Positions 44,751-57,061 of a stretch of 57,304 bases of DNA are shown here, one piece after another. The notes under the pieces are model-generated. The model saw nothing but the letters and a program-made list of their open reading frames with translations. It had not been told where the DNA came from and made no database searches. The stretch comes from Filibacter tadaridae (GTDB taxonomy: Bacteria > Bacillota > Bacilli > Bacillales_A > Planococcaceae): positions 1 to 57,304 of the forward strand of contig NZ_UXAV01000043.1 of NCBI RefSeq assembly GCF_900609045.1. Direction: 5' to 3'. The position numbers and the translations under genes were made by a program. Position 1 is the first letter of the stretch, and every line of letters starts with the position of its first letter.

Positions 44751-44816
44751 CGATATTTTCATTTCTATATTAGACTAACAATAATCGGATGCAGTTTCAA
44801 CTCTTTTTAAAGATAT

Positions 44817-44972
44817 TTATGTTGACATATTGAATCTTCTCAACACCGCTTTGGCGCTTGGGGATGCCTCCCGCAATAAGCCCAGACAGAAGACCGCTGT
44901 TAGTCTTATTGCTTCGGCTACCCCGGTAGGCGCCTTCTCCGGAGATTATATAGAGTAATTAGTTAACATAGA
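44817..44972. repeat. palindromic intergenic repeat, family A copy 3
   Basis: Very close to copy 1: TATGTTGAC end, TTCTCAACA, GGCGCTTGGGGATGCCTCCC, CAATAAGCCCAGAC, AGTCTTATTGCTTCGG, CTACCCC, GTAGGCGCC, GGAGATTATATAGAGT and TTAACATAGAT end. It lies upstream of the riboswitch-controlled gene and next to a family B element. Confidence 0.87.
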
Positions 44973-45018
44973 TAGGTTCACAAAATCTAATTTTAGTAGG
45001 GATTTGATTGGGAATTTT

Positions 45019-45176
45019 CGTCCCTACTCAGGCGCTATCACTTTTCTTTACTGGCTAGTTCCAGCGCCTAGGGACTCGGGTCATAAGCCAACCCTGCTGG
45101 GCGGCAAAGGACGCCGCCCAGCAGGTCCGTCTTATGGCTGTCGTCCCTACCCAGGCGCTGGAACTTTTCTTTACTG
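45019..45176. repeat. repeat family B, copy 1 (partial tandem with central palindrome)
   Basis: A direct repeat of about 35 bp (CGTCCCTACYCAGGCGCT ... ACTTTTCTTTACTG) occurs at 45019-45053 and 45142-45176, period 123 bp. Between them is a long imperfect palindrome: CCAGCGCCTAGGGACTCGGG, GTCATAAGCC, CCTGCTGGGCGGC / GCCGCCCAGCAGG, CTTATGGCTGTCG. The motif pair GGGTCATAAG ... CTTATG-CTGTCG is shared with the 57062 element. Its right edge contains the yunB stop codon. Confidence 0.82.
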
Positions 45177-45935
45177 TCCACCGCCAGATTTCATTGGTAC
45201 TTCGAAGGATGGTCCTTCTCCGCCGTTCGTATAGATATCTGGAACTACGCCTTGCGTTAAACCCGACGCTACTAGAATCTTTTGTGTTATGGAGCTCTTC
45301 TTTGTTGCAAGAGGAACAATGATTTGCACATTCACTGTAAGGAGAACATTTATTTCCACGTATGCACTATTGATTCCAAACTCCGTGATTGTGGGCTCTA
45401 TAGTCGAATGGACTTCACCGATAACATGGAAACGTATCGGGATTTTCGGTCCCAGGTTTCCTAGTAACGGAATATTCGTTGCCTGCCCTAGTGACACAAA
45501 GAAAACCACTCCACCTTGATCTTCCATCGCTTGCGGATCGAATTCGATATTATCTTCTTTCGGTAATAGTTCAATATTCCCCGCTTCAACCTGTTTGAGA
45601 TGCATTTCTACAAGCTTATGCGTCTCGGACATCACTCTATTAATAACGTCCGTATTGAACTTTGTGGTTACTGTCCCTCCTTCCGACGGGATATTCTCGA
45701 TAACATCATTTACTTCCAGTACATTTGCGGTCCTAGAACTGATTGCTTGGTTAATAACATGAGAAGCAATTTTTTTCGTTTGTACTTCTGCATATCGAAC
45801 GTATGTCGGGGTGAGTCTTGCGTTTATAAAAATGAAAAACAGAACAATTGCAAGTATAATTGCTGGAATCAGGAACGGCATAATTTTCCTCTTTTTACGT
45901 CTGGACCTCCGACTAACTTGCCCCTGAAATTTCAA
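45171..45935 (-). CDS. yunB: sporulation protein YunB
   Basis: A 254-residue protein with a very basic N-terminus (RRSRRKKRK), one membrane helix (about 19-38) and a mostly beta extracytoplasmic domain (INARLTPTYVRYAEVQTKKIA, in part RLTPTYVRYAEVQ). It matches YunB, needed for spore formation and made in the mother cell in B. subtilis. Start TTG at 45935 after GGAGGA. The final codons and TAA come from the edge of a family B repeat, so the C-terminus may have been reset. Its SD lies in the yunD terminator hairpin. Confidence 0.9.
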   Translation of the reverse strand: MKFQGQVSRRSRRKKRKIMPFLIPAIILAIVLFFIFINARLTPTYVRYAEVQTKKIASHVINQAISSRTANVLEVNDVIENIPSEGGTVTTKFNTDVINRVMSETHKLVEMHLKQVEAGNIELLPKEDNIEFDPQAMEDQGGVVFFVSLGQATNIPLLGNLGPKIPIRFHVIGEVHSTIEPTITEFGINSAYVEINVLLTVNVQIIVPLATKKSSITQKILVASGLTQGVVPDIYTNGGEGPSFEVPMKSGGGQ

Positions 45936-45976
45936 AACGACTCCTCCTGCTTCACATTATGCAGCAGGGGAGCCGT
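45932..45976 (-). terminator. yunD terminator that also holds the yunB ribosome binding site
   Basis: On the minus strand ACGGCTCCCCTGCT pairs with AGCAGGAGGAGTCGT (14 bp, one bulged A), followed by TTTTG. The 3' arm contains the yunB SD GGAGGA, and the yunB TTG start is the end of the T-tract. Confidence 0.8.
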
Positions 45977-45990
45977 TCATTCTTCCATTG

Positions 45991-47367
45991 TCAATGTTTA
46001 AAGTGTTCCATTCCATACCATCCAAAGACATCGCGTATCAATTCTGGCATATAATACTCAATTTCTGCATCTTTGAGTGATGGGAAGAAAAATCCAAATG
46101 TGAACATATCAAGTGTAGCGAGCGTATAGTTCTGTCCAGCAACAACCTTCTGATTCCCGGCAAACAGCTGGCCTTCCCCGTCTTTATAAAGTCGTTCACG
46201 AATCATTGCACCCATTTGAGCACCTCTAAAACCAAGCCCTCTAACTTGAATATCAGGTAAATCCTCATTCAACGAAAGCTCATAAACCTCCGCCAAATCC
46301 GCCCCATCCAAGGTAATGGTACACGGGTTGATGGGATGCGGCAGAATTGAATGCAAATCACCTCGGGTCACCCATCCTTCTTCCAAATCATCAAGGAAAA
46401 TACCTGCATTGAACATGACACAGTCTGCTTTTGTATAGGAAAGAAGCGCTTTACTGAAAAATGATGTTAGCGGTCCGTCGGAAAATAGTTTTCGTGGCAT
46501 TTGTTTAGGATTGTAAAAAACGGGTTCCGTTAATCTCCCTTTTCCAATTTCCATCAGGTAAATAAAGTCTTCCCTATCAATTGTTGATTTCTCCAATAGT
46601 TCAGTTTGATAAAGCTTTGCTTCTTGGTGATTTATTTGATGGGTAGCGCAATTATATTCTATCGTTACATGCCCGACATACTCTCCGTATTTCCCCGTTG
46701 CTGCCAATAAGGAATTATTAATCTGTTTTCCTTCATGGAAAAGATGATGGGTATGGGCGCCTAAAATAACATCAATGCAATTGCACTCGTTTGCTAAGCG
46801 TTCATCTTCTCCAATACCCATATGTGATAAGCAGATTAGTAGATCCGTTTCACCCTTAATTTGTTCTGCTAGCTTTTTCAACTGCTCCCGTGGTGGAGTT
46901 ATTTGCCATCCTAATTTTGAATAGAACAGTTGGTATTCTGCGGTTGCACCGATGATGCCCACCTTTGTTCCGTTTGCTGTGCTGTATAGTTTATAGGGTA
47001 CCAGCCATTCAGGCCTTTCCCCATTATCTTTAAATAAATTACCTAGGATTACATCAAACTGTGCATCCTTATAGAGGGAAGTCAACGCGTCATGGGACAT
47101 CGTAATGCCTTCGTTGTTACCAATCGTAACTGCATCATACCCGGCCCTATTTAACAGTTCGACGTTCCCTTTCCCATTTGTCGCTTCCGTAAATGGATCC
47201 GACCGATCTACATAATCACCAATATCAAACACAAAACAGCTCTCTTCAGCCGATTCATGCAGGCTTTTTCGACTTTGAAGAAACCTGCTTATTTCAGGCC
47301 AACTTTCAAAATGACTATGTATATCATTTGTGTGATAGATGTGGATTTTATCTATATTATTTTCCAT
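45991..47367 (-). CDS. yunD: metallophosphatase/5'-nucleotidase family protein (YunD)
   Basis: A 458-residue enzyme with an N-terminal calcineurin-like metallophosphatase domain: IYHTNDIHSHFE (about 9-20), DIGDYVDRSDPF (about 48-59), TIGNNEG (about 80-86), and GAHTHHLF (about 204-211), then a 5'-nucleotidase C-terminal domain (about 290-430). No signal peptide, so cytoplasmic, unlike most UshA-type enzymes. B. subtilis YunD occupies the same place. SD is GGGGGTGAAGG. Confidence 0.9.
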   Translation of the reverse strand: MENNIDKIHIYHTNDIHSHFESWPEISRFLQSRKSLHESAEESCFVFDIGDYVDRSDPFTEATNGKGNVELLNRAGYDAVTIGNNEGITMSHDALTSLYKDAQFDVILGNLFKDNGERPEWLVPYKLYSTANGTKVGIIGATAEYQLFYSKLGWQITPPREQLKKLAEQIKGETDLLICLSHMGIGEDERLANECNCIDVILGAHTHHLFHEGKQINNSLLAATGKYGEYVGHVTIEYNCATHQINHQEAKLYQTELLEKSTIDREDFIYLMEIGKGRLTEPVFYNPKQMPRKLFSDGPLTSFFSKALLSYTKADCVMFNAGIFLDDLEEGWVTRGDLHSILPHPINPCTITLDGADLAEVYELSLNEDLPDIQVRGLGFRGAQMGAMIRERLYKDGEGQLFAGNQKVVAGQNYTLATLDMFTFGFFFPSLKDAEIEYYMPELIRDVFGWYGMEHFKH

Positions 47368-47493
47368 TGTTTAGCCTTCACCCCCATAAACCATCAATTA
47401 TTCAGCTAGTCTTGAACCCACACAAAATATAGTTAAAGCAGTATGACTAGTTTACCACATTGCTTATTTGCTCTGCGGAAATTGAATTGAATG

Positions 47494-47523
47494 CAAAAAA
47501 ACCGACCACATGGGCCGGCTTTT
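47494..47523 (-). terminator. terminator of the suf operon
   Basis: Minus-strand AAGCCGGCCCATGTGGTCGG hairpin followed by TTTTTTTGC, 14 bp past the sufB stop. Confidence 0.8.
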
Positions 47524-47536
47524 GAGTTGTTTATAG

Positions 47537-48934
47537 TTACCCGATTGAACCTTCCATCTCGAATTTAATGAGACGGTTCATCTCTACAGCATATTCCATC
47601 GGCAATTCTTTTGTGAATGGTTCGATGAAGCCCATAACAATCATTTCCGTCGCTTCAAGTTCCGGAACACCGCGACTCATTAAGTAGAAGAGTTGTTCCT
47701 CTGAAACTTTGGAAACTTTCGCTTCGTGCTCAAGTGAGACATTATCATTAAAGATTTCATTATATGGAATTGTATCCGATGTTGACTGGTCATCCATGAT
47801 AAGCGTATCACACTCGATATTTGCACGTGCACCATCCGCTTTTCGTCCGAAATGGACAATCCCGCGATAGGTTACTTTACCACCATGTTGTGAAATCGAT
47901 TTCGATACAATTGTAGATGACGTATTTGGAGCCAAATGCGTCATTTTAGCGCCTGCATCTTGGTGTTGGCCTTTACCGGCAATTGCAATGGACAATGTCA
48001 TTCCACGCGAGCCTTCCCCTTTAAGGATGACTGCAGGGTATTTCATAGTCAGTTTTGAACCGATGTTACCATCAATCCATTCCATCGTTGCATTTTCATC
48101 ACAAACAGCACGTTTTGTAACAAGGTTATAAACGTTGTTCGCCCAGTTCTGGATAGTCGTATAACGACAATATGCATCTTTTTTAACGATGATTTCTACA
48201 ACCGCACTATGCAATGAGTTTGTTGTGTAAACAGGAGCTGTACAGCCTTCAACGTAATGAACGCTTGCGCCCTCATCCACAATAATAAGTGTACGTTCAA
48301 ACTGCCCCATGTTTTCCGAGTTGATGCGGAAATAGGCTTGAAGTGGTGTATCCACTTTCACACCCGGTGGTACATAGATGAATGATCCGCCGGACCAAAC
48401 AGCTGAATTGAGTGCGGCAAATTTATTATCTGCACTTGGAATTGTTTTTCCGAAATACTTTTTAAACAGCTCTTCGTTTTCTTTCAAAGCTGAATCCGTA
48501 TCTTTAAACACAATTCCTAAATCTGTAAGTTCTTCTTTCATATTGTGATAAACAACTTCAGATTCATATTGCGCAGAAACACCTGCAAGGTATTTTTGTT
48601 CAGCTTCAGGAATTCCGAGTTTATCAAACGTGCGTTTGATTTCTTCTGGAACTTCATCCCATGAACGTTCTGTTGCTTCAGACGGTTTTACGTAATACGT
48701 AATTTCGTCAAAGTTAAGGGAGTTTAGATCTCCGCCCCATTGTGGCATTGGCATTTTATAAAACAAGTCCAACGCTTTTAGGCGAAAGTCGAACATCCAT
48801 TGAGGTTCTTGTTTCATTTGCGAAATCTGTTCAACGATTTCACGTGTCAAGCCACGTTTCGAACGGAAAACAGAGACGTCTTTATCAGCAAAGCCATATT
48901 TATAATCGCCGATATCCGGCATTTTCTTAGCCAT
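47537..48934 (-). CDS. sufB: Fe-S cluster assembly scaffold SufB
   Basis: A 465-residue SufB, the scaffold part of the SufBCD complex on which clusters form. Conserved stretches include [15 protein letters not shown] (about 180-194), VEGCTAPVY (about 228-236, with a conserved Cys), [22 protein letters not shown] (in part), and [17 protein letters not shown] near the end. Last gene of sufCDSUB. SD CGGAGGA. Confidence 0.96.
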   Translation of the reverse strand: MAKKMPDIGDYKYGFADKDVSVFRSKRGLTREIVEQISQMKQEPQWMFDFRLKALDLFYKMPMPQWGGDLNSLNFDEITYYVKPSEATERSWDEVPEEIKRTFDKLGIPEAEQKYLAGVSAQYESEVVYHNMKEELTDLGIVFKDTDSALKENEELFKKYFGKTIPSADNKFAALNSAVWSGGSFIYVPPGVKVDTPLQAYFRINSENMGQFERTLIIVDEGASVHYVEGCTAPVYTTNSLHSAVVEIIVKKDAYCRYTTIQNWANNVYNLVTKRAVCDENATMEWIDGNIGSKLTMKYPAVILKGEGSRGMTLSIAIAGKGQHQDAGAKMTHLAPNTSSTIVSKSISQHGGKVTYRGIVHFGRKADGARANIECDTLIMDDQSTSDTIPYNEIFNDNVSLEHEAKVSKVSEEQLFYLMSRGVPELEATEMIVMGFIEPFTKELPMEYAVEMNRLIKFEMEGSIG

Positions 48935-48955
48935 TAATATTCCTCCGTCCTCAAT

Positions 48956-51919
<2,964 letters not shown>

Positions 51920-51938
51920 TTTGAATCGTCCCCCTTTC

Positions 51939-52718
51939 TTAAACTTCTAGCTCGACAGTTTCGTCTACAATACCTAGTTCTTCTTTGATCCAGTCATACC
52001 CTTGCTCTTCGAGTTTCTGAGCTAGTTCAGCGCCACCGGATTTCACAACTTTCCCTTGCATCATTACATGGACTTTGTCTGGTGTAATGTAGTCAAGAAG
52101 ACGTTGATAATGCGTGATGATTAAGCAACCGAACTTTTCTCCGCGCATTTCATTGATGCCTTTTGAAACAATTTTCAATGCATCGATATCTAGACCTGAG
52201 TCAATCTCATCTAGTATTGCAAATTTAGGTTTCAACATCGTAAGTTGAAGGATTTCGTTACGTTTTTTCTCGCCGCCTGAAAAACCTTCGTTCAAGTAAC
52301 GAGTCGCCATATCTTCATCCATTTCAAGAATTTCCATTTTGCTATCCATTTCACGAATGAATTTCATCAATGGAATTTCGTTGCCTTCTTCACGTTGTGC
52401 GTTAATCGCTGAACGCAAGAAGTCGGCATTCGTAACACCCGTAATTTCGCTTGGATACTGCATGCCTAAGAAGATTCCAGCGCGAGCACGCTCGTCCACT
52501 TCCATTTCTAAAACATCTTCACCGTCAAGTGTAACTGTACCTAAAGTCACTTCGTATTTAGGATGACCCATGATTGCTGATGCAAGAGTGGATTTCCCTG
52601 TACCATTCGGCCCCATGACTGCATGGATTTCATTTGTATTGATCGTCAAGTTGACGCCTTTTAATATCTCTTTACCTTCAATTTCTACGTGAAGGTCTTT
52701 AATTTCCAAAGTCGACAT
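51939..52718 (-). CDS. sufC: Fe-S cluster assembly ATPase SufC
   Basis: A 259-residue ABC-type ATPase driving the SufBCD scaffold. Walker A MGPNGTGKST (about 35-44), signature FSGGEKKRNE (about 144-153), Walker B FAILDEIDSGLD (about 166-177) with SufC-type LDEIDSGLDID. First gene of the suf operon. SD TTGGAGG. Confidence 0.96.
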   Translation of the reverse strand: MSTLEIKDLHVEIEGKEILKGVNLTINTNEIHAVMGPNGTGKSTLASAIMGHPKYEVTLGTVTLDGEDVLEMEVDERARAGIFLGMQYPSEITGVTNADFLRSAINAQREEGNEIPLMKFIREMDSKMEILEMDEDMATRYLNEGFSGGEKKRNEILQLTMLKPKFAILDEIDSGLDIDALKIVSKGINEMRGEKFGCLIITHYQRLLDYITPDKVHVMMQGKVVKSGGAELAQKLEEQGYDWIKEELGIVDETVELEV

Positions 52719-52744
52719 TCCAATACCTCCAATATGTTAAAGAT

Positions 52745-52823
52745 GAATGGATATCCATTCTCTATTTAGTATCATTCTAATCTTAACTGATAATGCAGTC
52801 CCTTGCAAATCATTAAGAATGAT
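52745..52823 (-). promoter_or_regulatory. suf operon promoter with two palindromes
   Basis: On the minus strand TTGCAA (52803-52808) and TAAGAT (52780-52785) are 17 bp apart, giving a start near 52773. A 15-bp inverted repeat ATCATTCTTAATGAT lies at 52809-52823, against the -35. A perfect 16-bp palindrome GAATGGATATCCATTC lies at 52745-52760, at about +13 to +28. No gene is seen in 52719-52925. Confidence 0.55.
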
Positions 52824-52925
52824 AAGGCTTGAACTGATTATACTTAATTCAAGACTTACACAAAGGCTTTTCACTTATTCTCAGATACTTTCATATGTCC
52901 ACATTTCATTGAGAATCAATGTCAT

Positions 52926-52956
52926 CTAAAAAGCCGATGCACGAAGCATCGGCTTT
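52926..52956. terminator. terminator of the symporter gene
   Basis: AAAAGCCGATGC / GCATCGGCTTTT stem just past the stop of the minus-strand gene at 52960. Confidence 0.88.
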
Positions 52957-52959
52957 TCA

Positions 52960-54189
52960 TTATAGAGCTACTTGTTCCGGATCATCATCTGTTTCACTGT
53001 CAATTCCATCCACTTTTTTTGTGAACTTATCAACAATCATAGCTAGTGCGCCGTCGCCCGTTACATTAGTCGCTGTTCCAAAGCTGTCCTGTGCCATGTA
53101 AAGAGCAATCATGAGTGCAACCATCGATTCATCAAAACCTAGCATTGTGCTAAGAAGTCCAGTCGCCGCCATAACAGCGCCACCTGGAACACCAGGAGCT
53201 GCTATCATTGTGACACCCAGCATGAAGATGAATGGCAAGTACTTCGCAAATTCAACGGGTGATCCATTCATCAGCATGACGCCAATTGAACAAGAGACGA
53301 GTGTAATTGTACTTCCCGATAAGTGAATTGTTGCAAATAACGGGATTGTGAAGTCCGTTACTCGTTTAGATGCGCCAGTTTCACGTGCCTGCCTCAATGT
53401 AACCGGTATCGTAGCAGCAGACGATTGTGTCCCGAGTGCAGTGAAATAAGCAGGTGCCATCGTTTTCATCAGCATAAACGGGTTCCGTTTGGACAATGAA
53501 CCTGCGATTGTGTATTGAATCGTCAGCATAAGAAGGTGAAGAATGATAATCATGACGAACACCATCGCGAATATGGATAGAACTTTACCCACTTCTCCGG
53601 TATACGTCATATTGAGGAATATCCCGAAAATATGTATGGGTAATAGCGGGATAATAACGTATGTTATCACTTTTTCGATGAGAACATTAAATTCATCGAA
53701 CACGGCAAGCAATGATTTACTGCCAATCGAAGCCATTCCTATACCGAACAAGAATGCGAAGATCAAGGCGGTCATGACCCCCATGACAGGTGTCATTTCC
53801 AATTCGAAAAATGCTTCTCCCGGAGCTCTACCCGCGTTGTCAATACCCGCACTTCCAATACCATCGATAAATCCGGGCAATACTGTCGATGCCACTAAGA
53901 ATGCGAAGATCCCCGCAACAATTGTAGAAGCATAGGCGATTACTGTTGCAAACCCCAACAACTTCCCGGAACCTTTACCAAGTTTAGCAATCCCGGGCGC
54001 TATGAATGCAATAATGATTAACGGAACAATGAAATTCAGAAAGCCACCGAAAATCATGTTAAATGTCGCAAATAAACTTACGAACCAATCCCCAAAACCT
54101 TCATGAATCTTCGGAATAAGGATTCCAAGCCCAACTGCTAGCGCAATCGCAATAATAATGCGCCAAATAAGACCGATTTTAAATTTCAT
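52960..54189 (-). CDS. dicarboxylate/amino acid:cation symporter (DAACS/GltT-like)
   Basis: A 409-residue symporter of the glutamate/aspartate transporter family. Hairpin-loop signature TALGTQSSAATIPVTLRQA (about 236-254) and the second loop GVPGGAVMAATGLLSTM; helix 8 motif TATNVTGDGALAMIVDKF (about 376-393), with NVTGDG where glutamate carriers have NVDGT/NMDGT-like residues, so substrate may be another amino acid. ATG at 54189 follows AAAGGAGG by 7 nt. It stands alone between suf and met, an insertion relative to B. subtilis. Confidence 0.88.
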   Translation of the reverse strand: MKFKIGLIWRIIIAIALAVGLGILIPKIHEGFGDWFVSLFATFNMIFGGFLNFIVPLIIIAFIAPGIAKLGKGSGKLLGFATVIAYASTIVAGIFAFLVASTVLPGFIDGIGSAGIDNAGRAPGEAFFELEMTPVMGVMTALIFAFLFGIGMASIGSKSLLAVFDEFNVLIEKVITYVIIPLLPIHIFGIFLNMTYTGEVGKVLSIFAMVFVMIIILHLLMLTIQYTIAGSLSKRNPFMLMKTMAPAYFTALGTQSSAATIPVTLRQARETGASKRVTDFTIPLFATIHLSGSTITLVSCSIGVMLMNGSPVEFAKYLPFIFMLGVTMIAAPGVPGGAVMAATGLLSTMLGFDESMVALMIALYMAQDSFGTATNVTGDGALAMIVDKFTKKVDGIDSETDDDPEQVAL

Positions 54190-54242
54190 CAAAATGCCTC
54201 CTTTTTAAGTTATTCTATGTATATTGGTTGAAAGAAAGTAGC

Positions 54243-54323
54243 TATATATGTTGACATAAAGAATTCTTTCAACAACGCTTGGCGCTTGGAGATTATATAG
54301 AATCATACGTTCAACATATATAG
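54243..54323. repeat. palindromic intergenic repeat, family A copy 4, internally deleted
   Basis: Both ends of family A are kept (TATATGTTGACATAAAGAAT ... TTCTTTCAACAACGCTTGGCGCTTGG at left; AGATTATATAGAATCATACG ... TTCAACATATA at right), but about 70 bp of the centre is missing. The junction falls where full copies have GCGCTTGG at one side and CGCTGG at the other, so a short-homology deletion explains it. Confidence 0.85.
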
Positions 54324-54424
54324 TATTCTCATTTAGACTATCATAACCTTTCAACTAGTGGAACAACATATTTTCTTCTACCCTATTAAAGTATTAAAAC
54401 TGAATGCCATTAACTAAAAAGGGT

Positions 54425-54460
54425 TAAAAAAATCCGCCAATCAAATTGATTGGCGGATTA
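54425..54460 (-). terminator. terminator of metNPQ
   Basis: AATCCGCCAATCAA / TTGATTGGCGGATT perfect stem followed on the minus strand by TTTTTTAACCC. Confidence 0.9.
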
Positions 54461-54467
54461 CTTCTTC

Positions 54468-55313
54468 TTATTTTACCGGTACGACTGAGCCGCCCCACTC
54501 TTTCATGATGAAGTCTTGGATTTCTTTTGATTTTAACACTTCTACTAATGCTTTAATCGCTTCATTATTTTCATCGCCTTCTTTTACAGCGATAATGTTG
54601 ACATACGGAGAGTCTGTATCTTCAATCGCTATTGAATCCTCAAGTGGGTTTAGCCCCACATCGATTGCATAGTTCGAGTTGATAAGTACAGCATCACCTT
54701 CACCTTCTTTGAACATTGTTGGTAATAGTGCTGCTTCATAGTCTGCGTCAAATTCAATATTTTTCGGATTATCGATAATATCTTTTACTTCAGCTTTTGC
54801 TTTATCGACCCCATCAGCGAGCTTGATTAGACCTTTTGTTTCAAGCATTGCAAGTACTCGTCCATGATCGGCAACTGAGTTACTTATTAGAATTGTTGCA
54901 CCTTCAGGTAATTCTTCAAGCGACTTATATTTTTTAGAATAAACGCCGATTGGTTCAATATGGATGCCACCTGCGTTTGCAAATTTATAGCCGAAATCAG
55001 CAATTTGCGTTTCAAAGTATGGAATGTGTTGGAAATAGTTTGCATCAATTTCTCCCGATTCAAGGTCTTTGTTTGGTAAAACATAATCTTGATACTTTTC
55101 GATTTCAAGATCGAAACCCTTTTCTTTCAATAAAGGTTTTGCTTCTTCAAGAATGATTGAATGTGGGGTATTGGATGCACCAACAACAATTTTTGTATCT
55201 TCTTTCTTTTCCCCGTCACTTGCATTTTTATCCCCTTCGTTATCCTTTGTCCCGCAAGCTGCTAATGCAAGTACGAGAACTGCCAATAGAATTCCTGTCA
55301 ATAATTTCTTCAT
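54468..55313 (-). CDS. metQ: methionine ABC transporter substrate-binding lipoprotein
   Basis: A 281-residue NlpA/MetQ lipoprotein. Signal peptide MKKLLTGILLAVLVLALAAC with lipobox LAAC (Cys 20), then a charged linker and the NlpA domain (VGASNTPHSIILEEAKPLL, ANYFQHIPYFE, VLINSNYAIDVGL). It binds methionine outside the cell and delivers it to MetN-MetP. I choose ATG 55313, since AGAGGAGA is 6 nt upstream. Confidence 0.93.
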   Translation of the reverse strand: MKKLLTGILLAVLVLALAACGTKDNEGDKNASDGEKKEDTKIVVGASNTPHSIILEEAKPLLKEKGFDLEIEKYQDYVLPNKDLESGEIDANYFQHIPYFETQIADFGYKFANAGGIHIEPIGVYSKKYKSLEELPEGATILISNSVADHGRVLAMLETKGLIKLADGVDKAKAEVKDIIDNPKNIEFDADYEAALLPTMFKEGEGDAVLINSNYAIDVGLNPLEDSIAIEDTDSPYVNIIAVKEGDENNEAIKALVEVLKSKEIQDFIMKEWGGSVVPVK

Positions 55314-55340
55314 ATACAATCTCCTCTTTTCTCTGTGATT

Positions 55341-56009
55341 TTATCTCTTATCCATTTTCTTCACTGCTAGGTCTCCAATGAATTGGATAATGAACACAAC
55401 AATTAAAATAAGAATAGTCGCCATAAGCGTTACGTCTGCTCGGTTTCGTTGGAATCCATCCAAATAGGCAAGTGTACCAAGACCACCCGCACCAATGATT
55501 CCTGCCATCGCAGTGTAACCCACGAGCGCAATTGATGTTACTGTAATTCCCGAAATAAGTGCAGGCATGGATTCCGCTAAAAGTACTTTGAAAATGATTG
55601 TCCTAGTTTTAGCTCCCATCGACTTCGCAGCCTCAATGACACCTTTATCGATTTCCTGTAAGGCAATTAAGACCATTCGTCCGTAAAACGGGGCCGCACC
55701 AATAATAAGTGCTGGCAACGCTGCGTTTGGTCCACGGACCGTACCGATAATGAATTGCGTAAATGGAATAAGTAATATGATTAAAATGATGAATGGAATT
55801 GACCGAAACAGATTGACAATCGCTCCAGTAATCGTATTGACAATCTTATTTGACCATAGTTGACCAGGTCCTGATAAAAAGAGTAAAACACCAAGTACAA
55901 GTCCGATGACAAATGTGAGGAATGTTGAGACAGCTGTCATATAGAGCGTCTCTTTAGTCGCCTCCCACATCGCCGTCCAGTCAACATTCGGAAAAAGGTT
56001 TTCAAACAT
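55341..56009 (-). CDS. metP: methionine ABC transporter permease
   Basis: A 222-residue permease with five to six helices and the EAA loop [20 protein letters not shown] (about 118-137). It overlaps metN by 8 bp. SD GGAGGTGATC. Same place and order as B. subtilis metP (yusB). Confidence 0.94.
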   Translation of the reverse strand: MFENLFPNVDWTAMWEATKETLYMTAVSTFLTFVIGLVLGVLLFLSGPGQLWSNKIVNTITGAIVNLFRSIPFIILIILLIPFTQFIIGTVRGPNAALPALIIGAAPFYGRMVLIALQEIDKGVIEAAKSMGAKTRTIIFKVLLAESMPALISGITVTSIALVGYTAMAGIIGAGGLGTLAYLDGFQRNRADVTLMATILILIVVFIIQFIGDLAVKKMDKR

Positions 56010-57027
56010 TGCTGATCACCTCCGTCCGGACATCTTTTTCATTAAGATATTGGATTGCCTTGCCAATGACTTCTGCATCCCCGACTAGTTGAAGAATAAG
56101 TGTGCCGTATGCACCACCGTGGGTATGAGTTATATTCCCTTGTACGATATTTACATCGATAGTGAATTCTCGGATAAGGCTTGCCAATACAGGTTGTTCT
56201 GTGCGCTCACCAACAAAAACAAGCTTGATAAGTGTGCCAGAAGGGATTTCTTCTTTAAGATGTTCTATTGCCTGTTTTGCTTCAACAGGTTCTGTAATCT
56301 GAGATACGAATCGTTTCGTAATTGATTCTTGCGGCTCCTGGAACACCTTAAGGACATCCCCTATCTCAACGACTTTTCCCGCTTCCATTACCGCAACTCT
56401 GTGACAAATTTTTCGTATGACATGCATTTCATGCGTTATCAATACAATTGTAAGTCCTAATCTTTCATTGATTTCTGTCAGTAGGTTAAGAATTGAATCT
56501 GTTGTTTCAGGGTCTAGTGCCGATGTTGCTTCGTCACAAAGTAGCACTTCGGGATCATTCGCAAGTGCGCGGGCAATGCCTACACGTTGCTTCTGCCCCC
56601 CTGATAGCTCTGAAGGGTAGGCATTTTCTCTACCACTCAAACCGACAAGGTCTATTAGTTCCGCTGCTTTTCGCTCACGATCTGCTTTTCGAACACCTGC
56701 AATTTCAAGTGGGAACATGATATTTTCCTTTACAGTACGTGACCAAAGTAAGTTGAAGTGTTGGAAAATCATGCTCACTTTTTGACGTGCTTCCCGTAGT
56801 TCCTTGCCTTTAATCGCCGATATTTTACGACCGCCTATTGTGACATGCCCTGATGTTGGCATTTCAAGCCCGTTCAGTAATCGGATCAATGTACTTTTTC
56901 CTGCACCACTATAGCCGATGATGCCAAAAATTTCACCATCCGCAATTTCGAGCGTTACATTATCGACTGCTGAAATACTGTCTGGTCCCTCTCCGAACCG
57001 TTTAGTAATATCTGTTAAATGAATCAT
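56002..57027 (-). CDS. metN: methionine ABC transporter ATP-binding protein
   Basis: A 341-residue ATPase: Walker [10 protein letters not shown] (about 38-46), signature [15 protein letters not shown] (about 141-155), Walker [13 protein letters not shown] (about 164-175), and a C-terminal ACT-like NIL domain (about 265-341) that senses methionine. ATG at 57027 follows AGAGGTG; a GTG at 57036 overlaps the SD. Length equals the Bacillus protein. No S-box is visible in the 277 bp upstream, which are filled with repeats. Confidence 0.95.
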   Translation of the reverse strand: MIHLTDITKRFGEGPDSISAVDNVTLEIADGEIFGIIGYSGAGKSTLIRLLNGLEMPTSGHVTIGGRKISAIKGKELREARQKVSMIFQHFNLLWSRTVKENIMFPLEIAGVRKADRERKAAELIDLVGLSGRENAYPSELSGGQKQRVGIARALANDPEVLLCDEATSALDPETTDSILNLLTEINERLGLTIVLITHEMHVIRKICHRVAVMEAGKVVEIGDVLKVFQEPQESITKRFVSQITEPVEAKQAIEHLKEEIPSGTLIKLVFVGERTEQPVLASLIREFTIDVNIVQGNITHTHGGAYGTLILQLVGDAEVIGKAIQYLNEKDVRTEVISNV

Positions 57028-57061
57028 CTTTTTCACCTCTGGAAGTTTATCTTTGTTAAGT

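Noticed and set aside
44433..44760. T-box or S-box leader
   Set aside because: No T-box GGTGG-type sequence or S-box core; the conserved segments and arm order match the lysine riboswitch.
45004..45234. Open frame across the family B repeat
   Set aside because: It is made almost entirely of repeat palindrome and has no SD.
53543..53935. 130-codon frame antisense to the DAACS gene
   Set aside because: Shadow of a conserved transporter gene, no independent support.
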